From NCBI RefSeq assembly GCF_006711645.1, contig NZ_CP041247.1:62001-126000 (forward strand): DNA of 64,000 nt, given 5' to 3'. Shown piece by piece: positions 16,723 to 27,410 of this stretch (its first letter is position 1; the number at the start of each line of letters is the position of its first letter). The notes beneath the pieces were generated by a model, which was given only the letters and a program-made list of their open reading frames with translations, had not been told where the DNA came from and made no database searches. Made by a program: the position numbers and the translations under genes. The DNA comes from Klebsiella electrica (GTDB lineage: Bacteria; Pseudomonadota; Gammaproteobacteria; Enterobacterales; Enterobacteriaceae).

Positions 16723-18114
16723 TTAGTTTTTCTCTGGCGGGAAGACTAAATTCAGAACAATCGCGGTGATGCCGCCGGCGGCAATCCCCGAGGAGAGCAG
16801 GTTCTTCAGCCAGTCAGGAGCAAACTGCAGAATCAGCGGCTGCTGGGAGACACCGAGGCCCACTGCCAGCGACAGGGCGATAATCAGAATCGCGCGGCGG
16901 TTCAGCGGTTCGCGGGAGACGATGCGTACCCCGGATGCGGCGATAGTACCGAACATCACCAGCGTTGCGCCACCGAGCACCGGTTCCGGAATATGCTGGA
17001 CAAAGCCGCTGACCGCCGGGAACAGGCCCAGTACGATCAGCATCAGCGCCACCACGAAGCCGACGTAGCGGCTGGCGACGCCGGTCAACTGAATCACGCC
17101 GTTATTCTGGCCGAAACAGGAGTTAGGGAAAGTATTGAAGACGGCGGAAACAAAGGAGTTCAGGCCGTTAGCCAGCACGCCGCCTTTCAGGCGCTTCATA
17201 TACAGCGGACCGGAGACCGGCTGTTCCGACACGTCAGAGGTGGCGGTGATATCGCCGATGGTTTCCAGCGAGGTTATCATAAACACCAGCATCAGTGGCA
17301 GCAGCAGGCTCCAGTCGATGCCCAGGCCATAGTAGAGCGGCGTCGGGACTGTAATCAGGCTATCGTTGGCGGGCGCGGTATTTGCCGGCAGCATATCGAG
17401 CAGCCAGGCCGCCAGATAACCTGCCGCCATGGCGATAACCAGGGAAGCGATACGCAGATACGGGTTGCGCTGGCGGTTAAGAATAATGATCAGCGCCAGA
17501 ACGATACCCGCCAGCAGCAGGTTTTTCGGCGCGCCGAAGGTATGGTCGGCCATCGCCGAGTAGCCGCCGCCAATGGAGGTCAGCCCGACCTGAATCAGCG
17601 ACAGGCCGATAATCATCACCACCACCCCGGAGACCAGCGGCGTAATCACCCGGCGGGCCAGGTGCAGGACGCGCGAGATGACCATTTCCGTGCAGCTTGC
17701 CAGCATCAGGGTGCCGAACAGCGCGGCCATCATCGTTGGCACGTCGGCACCGCCGGTTTTCAGCGCGGTACCGCTCATAATCAACGGAGCGACGAAGTTA
17801 AAGCTGGTGCCCTGAATAGAGAGCAGGCCGGATCCAACCGGTCCCCAGGCTTTAATCTGAATGATGGATGCCACACCGGATGCGAACAGAGACATACTGA
17901 TGATGTGCTGTGTGTCCTGAGCCGGAAGGCCCAGCGCCTGACAGATTAACAACGCCGGCGTGATGACCGCGACAAACATCGCCAGCAGATGCTGAAAGGC
18001 GGCGAACAGAGTTTGCGGCAGCGGCGGGCGGTCTTCGAGGCGGTAGATTAATTCGCTGGTTGTTTTATGCGCAACCGGTTGCGCAGCTTCTGAATCGGCG
18101 GTGTTAACGGACAT
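16723..18114 (-). CDS. xanP: Xanthine:proton symporter XanP
   Basis: The 463-residue protein is nearly identical in pattern to E. coli XanP. It is a nucleobase-ascorbate transporter with about 14 membrane segments that imports xanthine by proton symport. Family signatures include the QHLLAMF stretch near residue 40, TSLETIGD near 270 and [12 protein letters not shown] near 340. I start at ATG 18112-18114 as in E. coli; an extension of five codons upstream is possible. A near-perfect PurR box lies 53 bp upstream. In E. coli the divergent neighbour is gltS; here only its 3' tail remains. Confidence 0.95.
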   Translation of the reverse strand: MSVNTADSEAAQPVAHKTTSELIYRLEDRPPLPQTLFAAFQHLLAMFVAVITPALLICQALGLPAQDTQHIISMSLFASGVASIIQIKAWGPVGSGLLSIQGTSFNFVAPLIMSGTALKTGGADVPTMMAALFGTLMLASCTEMVISRVLHLARRVITPLVSGVVVMIIGLSLIQVGLTSIGGGYSAMADHTFGAPKNLLLAGIVLALIIILNRQRNPYLRIASLVIAMAAGYLAAWLLDMLPANTAPANDSLITVPTPLYYGLGIDWSLLLPLMLVFMITSLETIGDITATSDVSEQPVSGPLYMKRLKGGVLANGLNSFVSAVFNTFPNSCFGQNNGVIQLTGVASRYVGFVVALMLIVLGLFPAVSGFVQHIPEPVLGGATLVMFGTIAASGVRIVSREPLNRRAILIIALSLAVGLGVSQQPLILQFAPDWLKNLLSSGIAAGGITAIVLNLVFPPEKN

Positions 18115-18166
18115 CACAAACAATCCCAAGGTGGCAAAGCGGGAATTTTATCGGACTGTCGTGCAA

Positions 18167-18182
18167 AAGCAAACGTTTGCCA
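18167..18182 (-). promoter_or_regulatory. PurR operator upstream of xanP
   Basis: The 16-mer AAGCAAACGTTTGCCA contains the perfect palindromic core GCAAACGTTTGC of the PurR consensus ACGCAAACGTTTGCGT. It lies about 53 bp before the xanP start, a position suited to repression. XanP is a purine importer, so control by PurR (hypoxanthine/guanine as co-repressors) fits. A second half-site GCGTTTGC follows at 18183-18190. Confidence 0.75.
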
Positions 18183-18301
18183 GCGTTTGCTGAGAAATAT
18201 TTATACAACAAACCGCGGGCGGTTATTCATTAACGTTTTGCATGATTGATCGTATCAATATCAAAACAAAGTATCTGTTTATGTTATTTTTTTGCGCTAT
18301 T

Positions 18302-18403
18302 CATAGGGCGTTTCTGGTGGCTCCGATGGTCGGTGCGTTCTTTATTAATATCGTAAATGCGCTGGTGATTAAGCGATATCTGCCGTTGCCGGTATTCGGC
18401 TAA
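18302..18403 (+). pseudogene. gltS: gltS 3' remnant (sodium:glutamate symporter)
   Basis: Thirty-three codons ending in TAA at 18401-18403 read HRAFLVAPMVGAFFIN and then IVNALVIKRYLPLPVFG. This matches the C-terminal end of E. coli GltS (AFLVVPMVGAFFIDIVNALVIK...) as I remember it. The preceding codons are unrelated, and no gltS 5' sequence is present between here and the xanP promoter about 120 bp away. The orientation (plus) is the one expected for gltS divergent from xanP. About 370 codons have therefore been lost by an internal deletion and the fragment has no start; the cell would lack this glutamate transporter unless it has another copy. Confidence 0.8.
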
Positions 18404-18430
18404 TAAAAAAACCAGAGGTGGTACACACCT

Positions 18431-19104
18431 GCGGGAGATTCCCCCCGGTGGCGCTGCGCTTACCGGGGCTACGGTTCTGTGCGGTTTTGGCTGTTGTCGC
18501 CCGGACGAGGGGCGATGCGCGCCGTTTGCGGGAGATTCCCCGGTGGCGCTGTGCTTACCGGGGCTACGGTTCTGTGCGGTTTTGGCTGTTGTCGCCTGGA
18601 TGAGGGGCGATGCGTGCCGTTTGCGGGAGATTCCCCGGTGGCGCTGCGCTTACCGGGGCTACGGTTCTGTGCGGTTTTGGCTGTTGTCGCCTGGATGAGG
18701 GGCGATGCGCGCCGTTTGCGGGATATCCCCCGGTGGCGCTACGCTTACCGGGGCTACGGTTCTGTGCGGTTTTGGCTGTTGTCGCCTGGACGAGGGGCGA
18801 TGCGCGCCGTTTGCGGGATATCCCCCGGTGGCGCTACGCTTACCGGGGCGACGGTTCTGTGCGGTTTTGGCTGTTGTCGCGCGGACGAGGGGCGATGCGC
18901 GCCGTTTGCGGGAGATTCCCCGGTGGCGCTACGCTTACCGGGGCTACGGTTCTGTGCGGTTTTGGCTGTTGTCGCGCGGACGAGGGGCGATGCGCGCCGT
19001 TTGCGGGAGATTCCCCGGTGGCGCTACGCTTACCGGGGCTACGGTTCTGTGCGGTTTTGGCTTTTTGTAGCCCGGACAAGGCGCGATAAGCGCCGCCTCC
19101 GGGA
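18431..19104. repeat. Seven-copy 95-bp REP/BIME tandem array
   Basis: The motif ACGGTTCTGT recurs at 18471, 18566, 18661, 18756, 18851, 18946 and 19041, a period of exactly 95 bp with no insertion or deletion. Each unit holds two oppositely oriented REP-like hairpins, CCCCGGT...ACCGGGG and CCCGGA...(T)GCGGG, joined by the linker TTCTGTGCGGTTTTGGCTGTTG. The last unit ends in a canonical REP (19068-19104) that is nearly identical to the REP at 53198-53234. Units differ by a few substitutions. Because 95 is not a multiple of three, long spurious open frames cross it. It separates the gltS remnant from glpK, that is, it lies at a rearrangement junction. Confidence 0.92.
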
Positions 19105-19117
19105 TGAAGCCCAGACC

Positions 19118-20650
<1,533 letters not shown>

Positions 20651-21496
20651 TTACAGCGAAGCGTTGTGTTGGGTCGTCGAGGAGCTCTTTTTCTCTTCCA
20701 CGACGCAGGTGTCGCAAGGCAGATGGCGGCCGATCAACTTACGATAGCTGAACGCGCCCAGCGCGGCGCCCACTATCGGTGCGCACAGCGGCACCAGGAA
20801 ATAAGGAATATCTTTACCGCCGGTGAAGGCCATGTCGCCCCAGCCGGCAAGCCAGGCGAACGTTTTGGGTCCGAGGTCGCGGGCCGGGTTCATCGCAAAT
20901 CCGGTCAGCGGTCCCATGGAGGCGCCGATAACCGCAATCAACAGGCCGATCAGCAGCGGCGCCAGCGGACCGCGCGGAATACCATTGCCGTCATCGGTCA
21001 GGGCCAGGATAACGCCCATCAGGATAGCGGTAATCACCATTTCTACCGCGAAAGCCTGCACAAAATTGATATGTGGGTTCGGGTAAGTAGAGAAAATACC
21101 TGCCAGTTCAAGACTTTCGACGCTACCGCGCACCATATTGTGGCTGTGTTCGAAATCGAAGAAAAGATTGTAGTAAAGCCCGTAAACTAACGCCGCGGCG
21201 CAAAAGGCGCCTGCGAATTGAGAAATGATAAAAGGAACAACTTTACGCCCGTCGAAGCAGGCAAACAGCCACAATGCGATAGTGACCGCCGGATTAAGGT
21301 GCGCACCGGATACGCCTGCGGTCAGGTAGATAGCCATGGCTACCCCCAGACCCCAGATGATGCTGATTTCCCACTGACCGAAGCTGGCTCCTGCAACTTT
21401 GAGCGCCGCGACGCACCCAACGCCGAAAAAGATCAACAACCCGGTACCGAGGAACTCTGCGATGCACTGGCCTTTTAATGTTGATGTTTGGCTCAT
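20651..21496 (-). CDS. glpF: Glycerol facilitator (aquaglyceroporin)
   Basis: A 281-residue inner-membrane channel for glycerol of the MIP family. Both NPA boxes are present in the aquaglyceroporin form: HLNPAVT near residue 66 and GFAMNPARD near residue 200, with six membrane helices. It equals E. coli GlpF (281) in length. It is the first gene of the glpFK unit and is divergent from zapB. A strong GlpR operator match lies 83 bp upstream. Confidence 0.97.
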   Translation of the reverse strand: MSQTSTLKGQCIAEFLGTGLLIFFGVGCVAALKVAGASFGQWEISIIWGLGVAMAIYLTAGVSGAHLNPAVTIALWLFACFDGRKVVPFIISQFAGAFCAAALVYGLYYNLFFDFEHSHNMVRGSVESLELAGIFSTYPNPHINFVQAFAVEMVITAILMGVILALTDDGNGIPRGPLAPLLIGLLIAVIGASMGPLTGFAMNPARDLGPKTFAWLAGWGDMAFTGGKDIPYFLVPLCAPIVGAALGAFSYRKLIGRHLPCDTCVVEEKKSSSTTQHNASL

Positions 21497-21578
21497 ATAG
21501 AATCCTGAAGCGAAGTGGTGGTTATTGCATGTCTAAAGGTCGTCTACGACCACGCTGCCTTGTAGGCATAGTGTTAAT

Positions 21579-21596
21579 TTATCGTTAACGAACAAA
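21579..21596 (-). promoter_or_regulatory. GlpR operator upstream of glpFK
   Basis: On the minus strand TTTGTTCGTTAACGATAA matches 16 of 18 positions of the GlpR consensus WATKYTCGWWAWCGAMAW. A half-site (ATTTCGATAT on the minus strand, about 21603-21616) follows. GlpR repression relieved by glycerol-3-phosphate is established for E. coli glpFK; here the site is retained although glpX is no longer in the operon. The remainder of 21497-22059 presumably holds CRP sites and the zapB promoter, which I could not define. Confidence 0.7.
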
Positions 21597-22059
21597 AACG
21601 AGAAATATCGAAATATAAATGTGTGTGCTTCGTCAAGAAAATGAGCGTTTTCGCGCCATAAACGCGTGCTGTGACACATTTGACCCGCTTTTCCGGCGGA
21701 TTTCGTTAACCCATTGATTAACAATTGCCGGATAACTTACGCAGAAACGCGCCGACGACGCCAGGTAAAGACTGAAAAGTGTGGCAAACCGCAATCTGCG
21801 CGGGTTGTCGCTGGACAGGGAAGGCGGGGATTCATACAATCGACTGCATGACCACTGTAGTGCGCTTATTTTCGTTAAGGCGTCACCGCGTAGGTACACA
21901 ACATCATTCGGGATGTGTCAAAACGGCAAGCGAATGAATCCTCGCCGCTTACTTCGGTAAGTGGTCGGGAAGACCCCGCTAACGCAGAAGCAGCTTGAAG
22001 GACGACGTGTACGGGATAGTACTCTATCAACGCCTTGCAAGTTCAGGAGAGGTATGACG

Positions 22060-22299
22060 ATGTCATTAGAAGTGTTTGAGAAATTAGAATCAAAAGTACA
22101 GCAGGCGATTGATACCATCACTCTGTTGCAGATGGAAATCGAAGAGCTGAAAGAAAAAAACAACACGCTGGCGCAGGAAGTTCAGGGCGCACAGCACGGT
22201 CGTGAAGAGCTGGAGCGTGAAAACGGTCAGCTGAGAGAACAGCTGCAGGGCTGGCAGGATCGTCTGCAGGCGCTGCTGGGTCGCATGGAAGAAGTGTAA
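22060..22299 (+). CDS. zapB: Cell division protein ZapB
   Basis: The 79-residue protein is an almost continuous coiled coil with heptad pattern ([20 protein letters not shown]...), as E. coli ZapB. It binds ZapA at the Z-ring and links it to MatP and the Ter region. An ATG two codons upstream (22054) is possible, but AGGAGAGG at 22045-22052 is better spaced for 22060. It is divergent from glpF as in E. coli. Downstream, sbp replaces the expected rraA. Confidence 0.95.
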   Translation: MSLEVFEKLESKVQQAIDTITLLQMEIEELKEKNNTLAQEVQGAQHGREELERENGQLREQLQGWQDRLQALLGRMEEV

Positions 22300-22327
22300 C
22301 CCTCTCGCCCTCACCCTCTCCTCTCCT

Positions 22328-22356
22328 GGAGGGGGTCAGCATTTCCCCCTCCGTTT
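22328..22356 (+). terminator. Probable zapB terminator hairpin
   Basis: A perfect 8-bp inverted repeat GGAGGGGG/CCCCCTCC with a 9-nt loop is followed by GTTT. The T-run is weak, so termination efficiency is uncertain. It lies at the zapB-sbp junction that differs from E. coli. Confidence 0.5.
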
Positions 22357-22460
22357 ACATATACTCACAAGTTATAGCCAATCTTTTTTTATTCTTTAAT
22401 CATTGTTTCGCTTTCTGGCACGCTTAACTCATCACAACACGACATAAAGAGAGCGGTGCG

Positions 22461-23450
22461 ATGAATAAGTGGGGCGTTGGGTTAACTCTGTTGCTGGCAT
22501 CCGCCAGCGTTCTGGCTAAAGACATTCAGTTATTAAACGTATCTTATGATCCGACGCGCGAGCTGTACGAACAGTACAACAAGGCATTCAGCGCGCACTG
22601 GAAGCAAGAAACCGGCGACAATGTAGTGATCCGCCAGTCGCATGGCGGCTCCGGCAAACAGGCGACGTCGGTGATCAACGGTATCGAAGCCGATGTCGTG
22701 ACCCTGGCGCTGGCCTACGATGTTGATGCGATCGCCGAACGTGGCCGTATTGATAAAAACTGGCTGAAACGCCTGCCGGATAACTCGGCACCGTATACCT
22801 CCACCATCGTGTTCCTTGTGCGTAAAGGCAACCCCAAACAGATCCATGACTGGAACGACCTGATTAAACCGGGCGTGTCGGTGATTACGCCAAACCCGAA
22901 AAGCTCCGGCGGCGCACGCTGGAACTACCTGGCCGCCTGGGGTTATGCCCTGCACCAGAATCACGGCGACCAGGCAAAAGCCCAGGAGTTTGTGAAGGCG
23001 CTGTATAAAAACGTCGAAGTGCTGGACTCCGGCGCGCGCGGTTCGACCAATACCTTTGTTGAACGCGGGATCGGCGATGTGCTGATTGCGTGGGAGAACG
23101 AAGCGCTGCTGGCGACGAACGAACTGGGTAAAGATAAGTTTGAAATTGTCACCCCGAGCGAATCGATTCTTGCCGAGCCGACCGTCTCGGTGGTGGACAA
23201 AGTGGTCGATAAAAAAGGCACTCGCCAGGTGGCTGACGCCTACCTGAAGTATCTCTACTCGCCGGAAGGCCAGGAGATTGCGGCAAAGAACTTCTATCGC
23301 CCGCGTGACCCGGCAATCGCCAAAAAATATGCCGATGAATTCCCGAAACTGAAGCTGTTCACCATCGACCAGGAATTTGGTGGCTGGACTAAGGCGCAGA
23401 AAGAGCACTTCTCAAACGGCGGCACTTTCGACCAAATCAGTCAGCGTTAA
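22461..23450 (+). CDS. sbp: Periplasmic sulfate-binding protein
   Basis: The 329-residue precursor has a signal peptide ([17 protein letters not shown], cut about residue 19) and is close to E. coli Sbp over its whole length. It binds sulfate in the periplasm and delivers it to the CysTWA ABC importer encoded elsewhere. Sulfate-contact motifs QSHGGSGKQ near residue 60 and [11 protein letters not shown] near 190 are present. Expression normally needs CysB; the A+T-rich upstream region resembles that of E. coli sbp, but I cannot mark the site. A clear terminator follows. Confidence 0.96.
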   Translation: MNKWGVGLTLLLASASVLAKDIQLLNVSYDPTRELYEQYNKAFSAHWKQETGDNVVIRQSHGGSGKQATSVINGIEADVVTLALAYDVDAIAERGRIDKNWLKRLPDNSAPYTSTIVFLVRKGNPKQIHDWNDLIKPGVSVITPNPKSSGGARWNYLAAWGYALHQNHGDQAKAQEFVKALYKNVEVLDSGARGSTNTFVERGIGDVLIAWENEALLATNELGKDKFEIVTPSESILAEPTVSVVDKVVDKKGTRQVADAYLKYLYSPEGQEIAAKNFYRPRDPAIAKKYADEFPKLKLFTIDQEFGGWTKAQKEHFSNGGTFDQISQR

Positions 23451-23458
23451 TTTCCCTG

Positions 23459-23487
23459 AACGCCCGGTTTAAATGACCGGGCGTTTT
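23459..23487 (+). terminator. sbp rho-independent terminator
   Basis: A 10-bp perfect stem AACGCCCGGT/ACCGGGCGTT with loop TTAAATG runs directly into TTTT, 9 bp after the sbp stop. Confidence 0.85.
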
Positions 23488-23539
23488 CATTTGGTCATCA
23501 AACTACGCTACTCTTCCGTTTCTGGCTGGACAGGAAAAG

Positions 23540-24298
23540 ATGATGAGAAGAGTACGATACCTTGTATGGCTGCTGTTAGCGCTTGTGCTGGCAGCGGTGG
23601 CTGGCGGCTGGTACTGGCTGCATTCCGGTAACCCTGACGCGCTGCGACAGATTGTTTTGCAGCAATGCGTTGCTAATCAACAGCAGCATCAAACCCCATC
23701 GCCGTGTGCCGACGTCAATCTGAAGGGCGGCTACGTGCTGTTTAAAGATCGTAACGGGCCCTTGCAGTATTTGCTGATGCCGACATACCGCATTAACGGC
23801 ACCGAGAGCCCGCTGCTGCTTAACCCGTTAACGCCGAACTTCTTCTGGCAGGCGTGGCAGGGGCGCGACATCATGAGCGAGCGCCGCGGTTCGGCGGTAG
23901 CGGACAGCGCCGTGTCGCTAGCCATTAACTCCCGTAGCGGGCGCACGCAAAACCATTTTCATATTCATATCTCCTGCTTACGCGAAGATGTGCGCGCCCG
24001 TCTGGATAGCCATGTCACCGCGATCAGCAGCCGTTGGCTGCCGTTTCCCGGCGGTTTACTCGGCCATGAATATCTCGCGCGGCGAGTCACCGAGTCCGAA
24101 CTGGCCCAGCGTAGCCCGTTTCTGATGCTGGCGGAGGAGGTACCAGAGGCGCGTGAACATATGGGGCGCTTTGCCCTGGCGCTGGCGAAACAGAGCGATG
24201 GCTCGCTGGTGCTGCTGGCGACCGAACGTAACCTGCTGACCCTGAATCGCGCTTCCGCTGAAGAGCTCCAGGATCATCGCTGCGCGATCCTGAATTAG
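23540..24298 (+). CDS. cdh: CDP-diacylglycerol pyrophosphatase
   Basis: The 252-residue protein hydrolyses CDP-diacylglycerol to CMP and phosphatidate. It has one N-terminal membrane anchor ([20 protein letters not shown]) and the HIT-superfamily-like NHFHIHISC motif near residue 138. E. coli Cdh has 251 residues and the same neighbour, sbp. Two ATGs in tandem begin the frame; the first is used. A hairpin follows the stop. Confidence 0.93.
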   Translation: MMRRVRYLVWLLLALVLAAVAGGWYWLHSGNPDALRQIVLQQCVANQQQHQTPSPCADVNLKGGYVLFKDRNGPLQYLLMPTYRINGTESPLLLNPLTPNFFWQAWQGRDIMSERRGSAVADSAVSLAINSRSGRTQNHFHIHISCLREDVRARLDSHVTAISSRWLPFPGGLLGHEYLARRVTESELAQRSPFLMLAEEVPEAREHMGRFALALAKQSDGSLVLLATERNLLTLNRASAEELQDHRCAILN

Positions 24299-24310
24299 CC
24301 TTTATTGCTG

Positions 24311-24337
24311 AGCCATGCAGGTTTCTGCATGGCTTTC
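24311..24337 (+). terminator. cdh rho-independent terminator
   Basis: A perfect 10-bp stem AGCCATGCAG/CTGCATGGCT with loop GTTT is followed by TTC; it lies 12 bp after the cdh stop. Confidence 0.7.
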
Positions 24338-24407
24338 TGTTTTTTGATAGGTTTACCTGCCTCGTCCCCGATCGTATTCTTGCTGAAAAAAACGACAGGA
24401 GACAGGT

Positions 24408-25712
24408 ATGTCGCTCTGGTTTTCTCACCCTCTGTTCCTTCCCTCGCTGATTGTCGCGCTAACCATTGTGCTGTGGGCGACTTCGCTGTTGCCGGAGTTT
24501 ATGACCGCGCTGCTGTTTTTCGCGGTGGCGATGATGGTCAAAATTGCGCCGCCGGACGTTATCTTTGGCGGATTTGCCTCGTCGGCGTTCTGGCTGGTGT
24601 TTAGCGGCTTCGTCCTCGGGATTGCGATTCGTAAAACCGGGCTGGCGGACCGGGCGGCGCAAGCGCTATCGGCGCGACTGACGGACTCCTGGCCGTTGAT
24701 GGTGGGTAGCGTCGTGCTACTGAGCTATGCGCTGGCCTTCGTGATGCCGTCGAATATGGGGCGCATCGCGCTGCTGATGCCCATCGTGGCGGCGATGGCG
24801 AAACGGGCCGGTATCGCCGACGGCACGCGGGCCTGGTATGGGCTGGCGCTGGCGGTGGGCTTTGGGACCTTTCAGCTGTCGGCGACCATTCTGCCCGCCA
24901 ACGTCCCAAACCTGGTGATGAGCGGCGCGGCCGAAGGTTCGTACGGGATTCACCTTAATTACCTGCCATATTTGCTGCTGCACACGCCGGTGCTGGGCTG
25001 GCTGAAGGGGGGGATCTTAATCGTTTTGATTTGCTGGCTGTTCCCCGGCAAGCCTCATCCGCCGCGTGAGCTGACGCCGCTCCCGCCGATGAGCCGGGAC
25101 GAGAAGCGCCTGGCCTGGCTGCTGGCCGTGGTGTTGGTGCTGTGGGTGAGCGAGAGCTGGCACGGTATCGGACCCGCCTGGACGGGGCTGGCCGCCGCGG
25201 TCGTCACGCTGTTGCCGCGGGTTGGCTTTATTAGCGGGGAGGAGTTTGCCAGCGGGGTCAATATTCGCACCTGTATTTACGTCGCCGGGATCCTCGGACT
25301 GGCGATTACCGTGACCCAAACCGGAACAGGCGAGATGGTCGGCAATGCGCTGCTGCAGGTGGTGCCGCTCGACAAAGAGAGTCCGTTCACCAGCTTCCTC
25401 GCCTTAACCGGCATAACCAGCGCGCTGAACTTTATTATGACGGCCAACGGCGTACCCGCCCTGTACACCACTTTTGCGCAGAGCTTTTCCGATGCCACCG
25501 GTTTCCCGCTGCTGAGCGTGATTATGATTCAGGTATTGGGCTATTCCACGCCGCTGCTGCCGTATCAGGCGTCGCCGATTGTGGTGGCGATGGGGCTAGG
25601 AAAAGTGCCGGCGCGGGCGGGGATGCTGCTGTGTATTACGCTGGCGGCGGTGAGCTACTTGATTCTGCTGCCGCTGGACTATCTGTGGTATCAGGCGTTG
25701 GGGAAATTATAG
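24408..25712 (+). CDS. SLC13/DASS-family anion (dicarboxylate/sulfate-type) transporter
   Basis: A 434-residue polytopic inner-membrane protein with about 12 hydrophobic segments. It shows divalent-anion:sodium symporter features, with PSNMGRIALLMPIVAAMAKR and the helical hairpin LPANVPNLVMSG in the first half, and NFIMTANGVPALYTTF with YQASPIVVAMG in the second. These double SNT-like hairpins bind the anion. E. coli has nothing between cdh and tpiA as I recall, so this gene is extra. Its place after the sulfate-binding gene makes sulfate a candidate substrate, but sbp and cdh each end in a terminator, so it is a separate unit. Confidence 0.82.
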   Translation: MSLWFSHPLFLPSLIVALTIVLWATSLLPEFMTALLFFAVAMMVKIAPPDVIFGGFASSAFWLVFSGFVLGIAIRKTGLADRAAQALSARLTDSWPLMVGSVVLLSYALAFVMPSNMGRIALLMPIVAAMAKRAGIADGTRAWYGLALAVGFGTFQLSATILPANVPNLVMSGAAEGSYGIHLNYLPYLLLHTPVLGWLKGGILIVLICWLFPGKPHPPRELTPLPPMSRDEKRLAWLLAVVLVLWVSESWHGIGPAWTGLAAAVVTLLPRVGFISGEEFASGVNIRTCIYVAGILGLAITVTQTGTGEMVGNALLQVVPLDKESPFTSFLALTGITSALNFIMTANGVPALYTTFAQSFSDATGFPLLSVIMIQVLGYSTPLLPYQASPIVVAMGLGKVPARAGMLLCITLAAVSYLILLPLDYLWYQALGKL

Positions 25713-25724
25713 CGGCATAAAAAA

Positions 25725-25802
25725 GCCCGGATGCGGCGCCTGCGCGCGTTGTCCGGGCCTTCGTTACCCCGTCGCCCCGGTTAAGCGCGATGCTACCGGG
25801 AG
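25725..25802. repeat. REP pair (BIME) between convergent transporter and tpiA
   Basis: The two palindromes are GCCCGGA...TCCGGGC (25725-25758) and CCCCGGT...ACCGGGA (25774-25802). They are inverted to each other in the convergent gap. The second is of the same type as the first hairpin of the 95-bp units at 18.4-19.1 kb. Confidence 0.75.
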
Positions 25803-25820
25803 GCTGGGGGTTAAAGCAGA

Positions 25821-26588
25821 TTATGCTTTTTTCGCTGCTTCAGCTGCTTTAACGATTACCGCGAAAGCGTCTGCTTTCAGGGAAGCGCCGCCAACCAGCG
25901 CGCCGTCGATGTCCGGCTGGGTGAACAGTTCTGCGGCGTTAGAAGCGTTAACGGAACCGCCGTACTGAATGATGACCTGTTCAGCGACTTTCGCGTCTGC
26001 TTTCGCAATGTGATCGCGAATGAATTTGTGCACGGCCTGAGCCTGTGCCGGAGTGGCTGATTTGCCGGTGCCGATTGCCCAGACAGGTTCGTAAGCGATA
26101 ACCACGCCTTCGAATGCCGCAGCGCCCTGAGTTTTCAGAACGGCGTCGATCTGACGTGCGCACACTTCTTCCGTTTTGCCCGCTTCGTTTTCTGCTTCAG
26201 TTTCGCCGATGCACAGAACCGGAATCAGACCCTGTTCTTTCAGCACCGCGAATTTCTTAGCGATGAACTCGTCAGACTCGTTGTGGTAAGTACGACGCTC
26301 AGAGTGACCGATGATGATGTATTCAGCACCGACATCTTTCAGCATTTGAGCAGAGGTTTCACCGGTGAATGCGCCGGACAGGTTCAGGTCAACGTTCTGC
26401 GCGCCCAGGTGAATGTGGCTACCTTCTGCCGCATGCTTAGCCAGATCGATGTACATTTCTGGCGGAGCAATTGCAACGGCACAGCCAGAAACGCCAGCCA
26501 GTTCGGTACGCAGGTTAGCAACCAGTTCGTTTACCATATGGCGGCTGCCGTTCAGTTTCCAGTTACCCATCACTAAAGGATGTCGCAT
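25821..26588 (-). CDS. tpiA: Triosephosphate isomerase
   Basis: The 255-residue TIM barrel interconverts dihydroxyacetone phosphate and glyceraldehyde-3-phosphate. The motifs GNWKLNGS (lysine near 11), IIGHSERR (catalytic histidine) and [11 protein letters not shown] (catalytic glutamate) are intact. The start at ATG 26588 gives the E. coli length of 255; an upstream frame extension is ignored. It faces the transporter gene convergently and is followed upstream by yiiQ, as in E. coli. Confidence 0.97.
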   Translation of the reverse strand: MRHPLVMGNWKLNGSRHMVNELVANLRTELAGVSGCAVAIAPPEMYIDLAKHAAEGSHIHLGAQNVDLNLSGAFTGETSAQMLKDVGAEYIIIGHSERRTYHNESDEFIAKKFAVLKEQGLIPVLCIGETEAENEAGKTEEVCARQIDAVLKTQGAAAFEGVVIAYEPVWAIGTGKSATPAQAQAVHKFIRDHIAKADAKVAEQVIIQYGGSVNASNAAELFTQPDIDGALVGGASLKADAFAVIVKAAEAAKKA

Positions 26589-26698
26589 TTTAATTCTCCA
26601 CGCTACGTTAAGCGAATTAAGGAATATAGCCACCCGTCAGGGTAGCATGGTCTGTGAAACAGTATAGAGATTCATCGTTGGAAAGGCTTTGCTTTTTG

Positions 26699-27298
26699 TC
26701 ATTTATTATTGCTCTCCAGCGTTTCAGATAGCGCCAGCTTAATCGGTTCAACAGCGAAGGTCAGTCCTTTTTCACCGTTGTCTGCGACAACATAACGTAT
26801 CGCCCCTTCCGTTTCAGCGAAGTAACGCTTTCCCTTGCCGGCGGCGAGCATTTTCTGCAGTTTTTGCTGGCTCTGAGCCCCGCTTAAGGTGGGCACGAAC
26901 ATGCGTAACACGGCGCTCATATACTCCTGCGCTTTGGCCTTAGCCGCCTTCTGTTCGGGCCCCTGAATCGGCAGCCAGGTCACCTGCATCGATTTTATTT
27001 TGAGGGTACCGCGCTCCAGCGCCGTGGAGGCGTAGAGGTTTTCATTAATTTTGCTCGCCGCTCGCGTCAGATTTTCCCTGTCGCGGCTGGAGGTAATGGC
27101 GCGAAACTCATTCAGCTGAAGCTTAGGATTCTCCGCATTGAATTTTTCCCGAAAGTCGCTGATTGACATATCAAAGGTTGGGGCGCCCGCCAGCAGATAA
27201 GAGGCCGTGGCGGAGGATTCGGATACTGCGGACAACGCCTTCGGGCCGACGGATAAGGCCGTTAGCCCAATCAAACATACAGTCATCCACGTCTTCAT
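26699..27298 (-). CDS. yiiQ: DUF1454 periplasmic protein YiiQ
   Basis: The 199-residue protein has a signal peptide (MTVCLIGLTALSVGPKALS, cleavage near residue 23) and equals E. coli YiiQ in length and place between tpiA and yiiR. Its function is not known. It is encoded on the tpiA strand 110 bp upstream and is divergent from yiiR. Confidence 0.88.
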   Translation of the reverse strand: MKTWMTVCLIGLTALSVGPKALSAVSESSATASYLLAGAPTFDMSISDFREKFNAENPKLQLNEFRAITSSRDRENLTRAASKINENLYASTALERGTLKIKSMQVTWLPIQGPEQKAAKAKAQEYMSAVLRMFVPTLSGAQSQQKLQKMLAAGKGKRYFAETEGAIRYVVADNGEKGLTFAVEPIKLALSETLESNNK

Positions 27299-27410
27299 GC
27301 CGGTCTTTCCTTTTTTTGCCTGCAGACGATTAAAACGGGAACCGTCGCGCTTGTCAAAAACTGACGGCTTCAGGGTAAACTACGCGAATGATGATGATAA
27401 GGAATAAAAC

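Noticed and set aside
16993..17949. 318-codon open frame opposite xanP
   Set aside because: Antisense shadow of xanP, dominated by H/Q/R codons; xanP itself is unmistakable.
18431..19104. Possible CRISPR array
   Set aside because: The repeats are contiguous 95-bp units with no unique spacers, and no cas genes are near. REP/BIME structure explains it.
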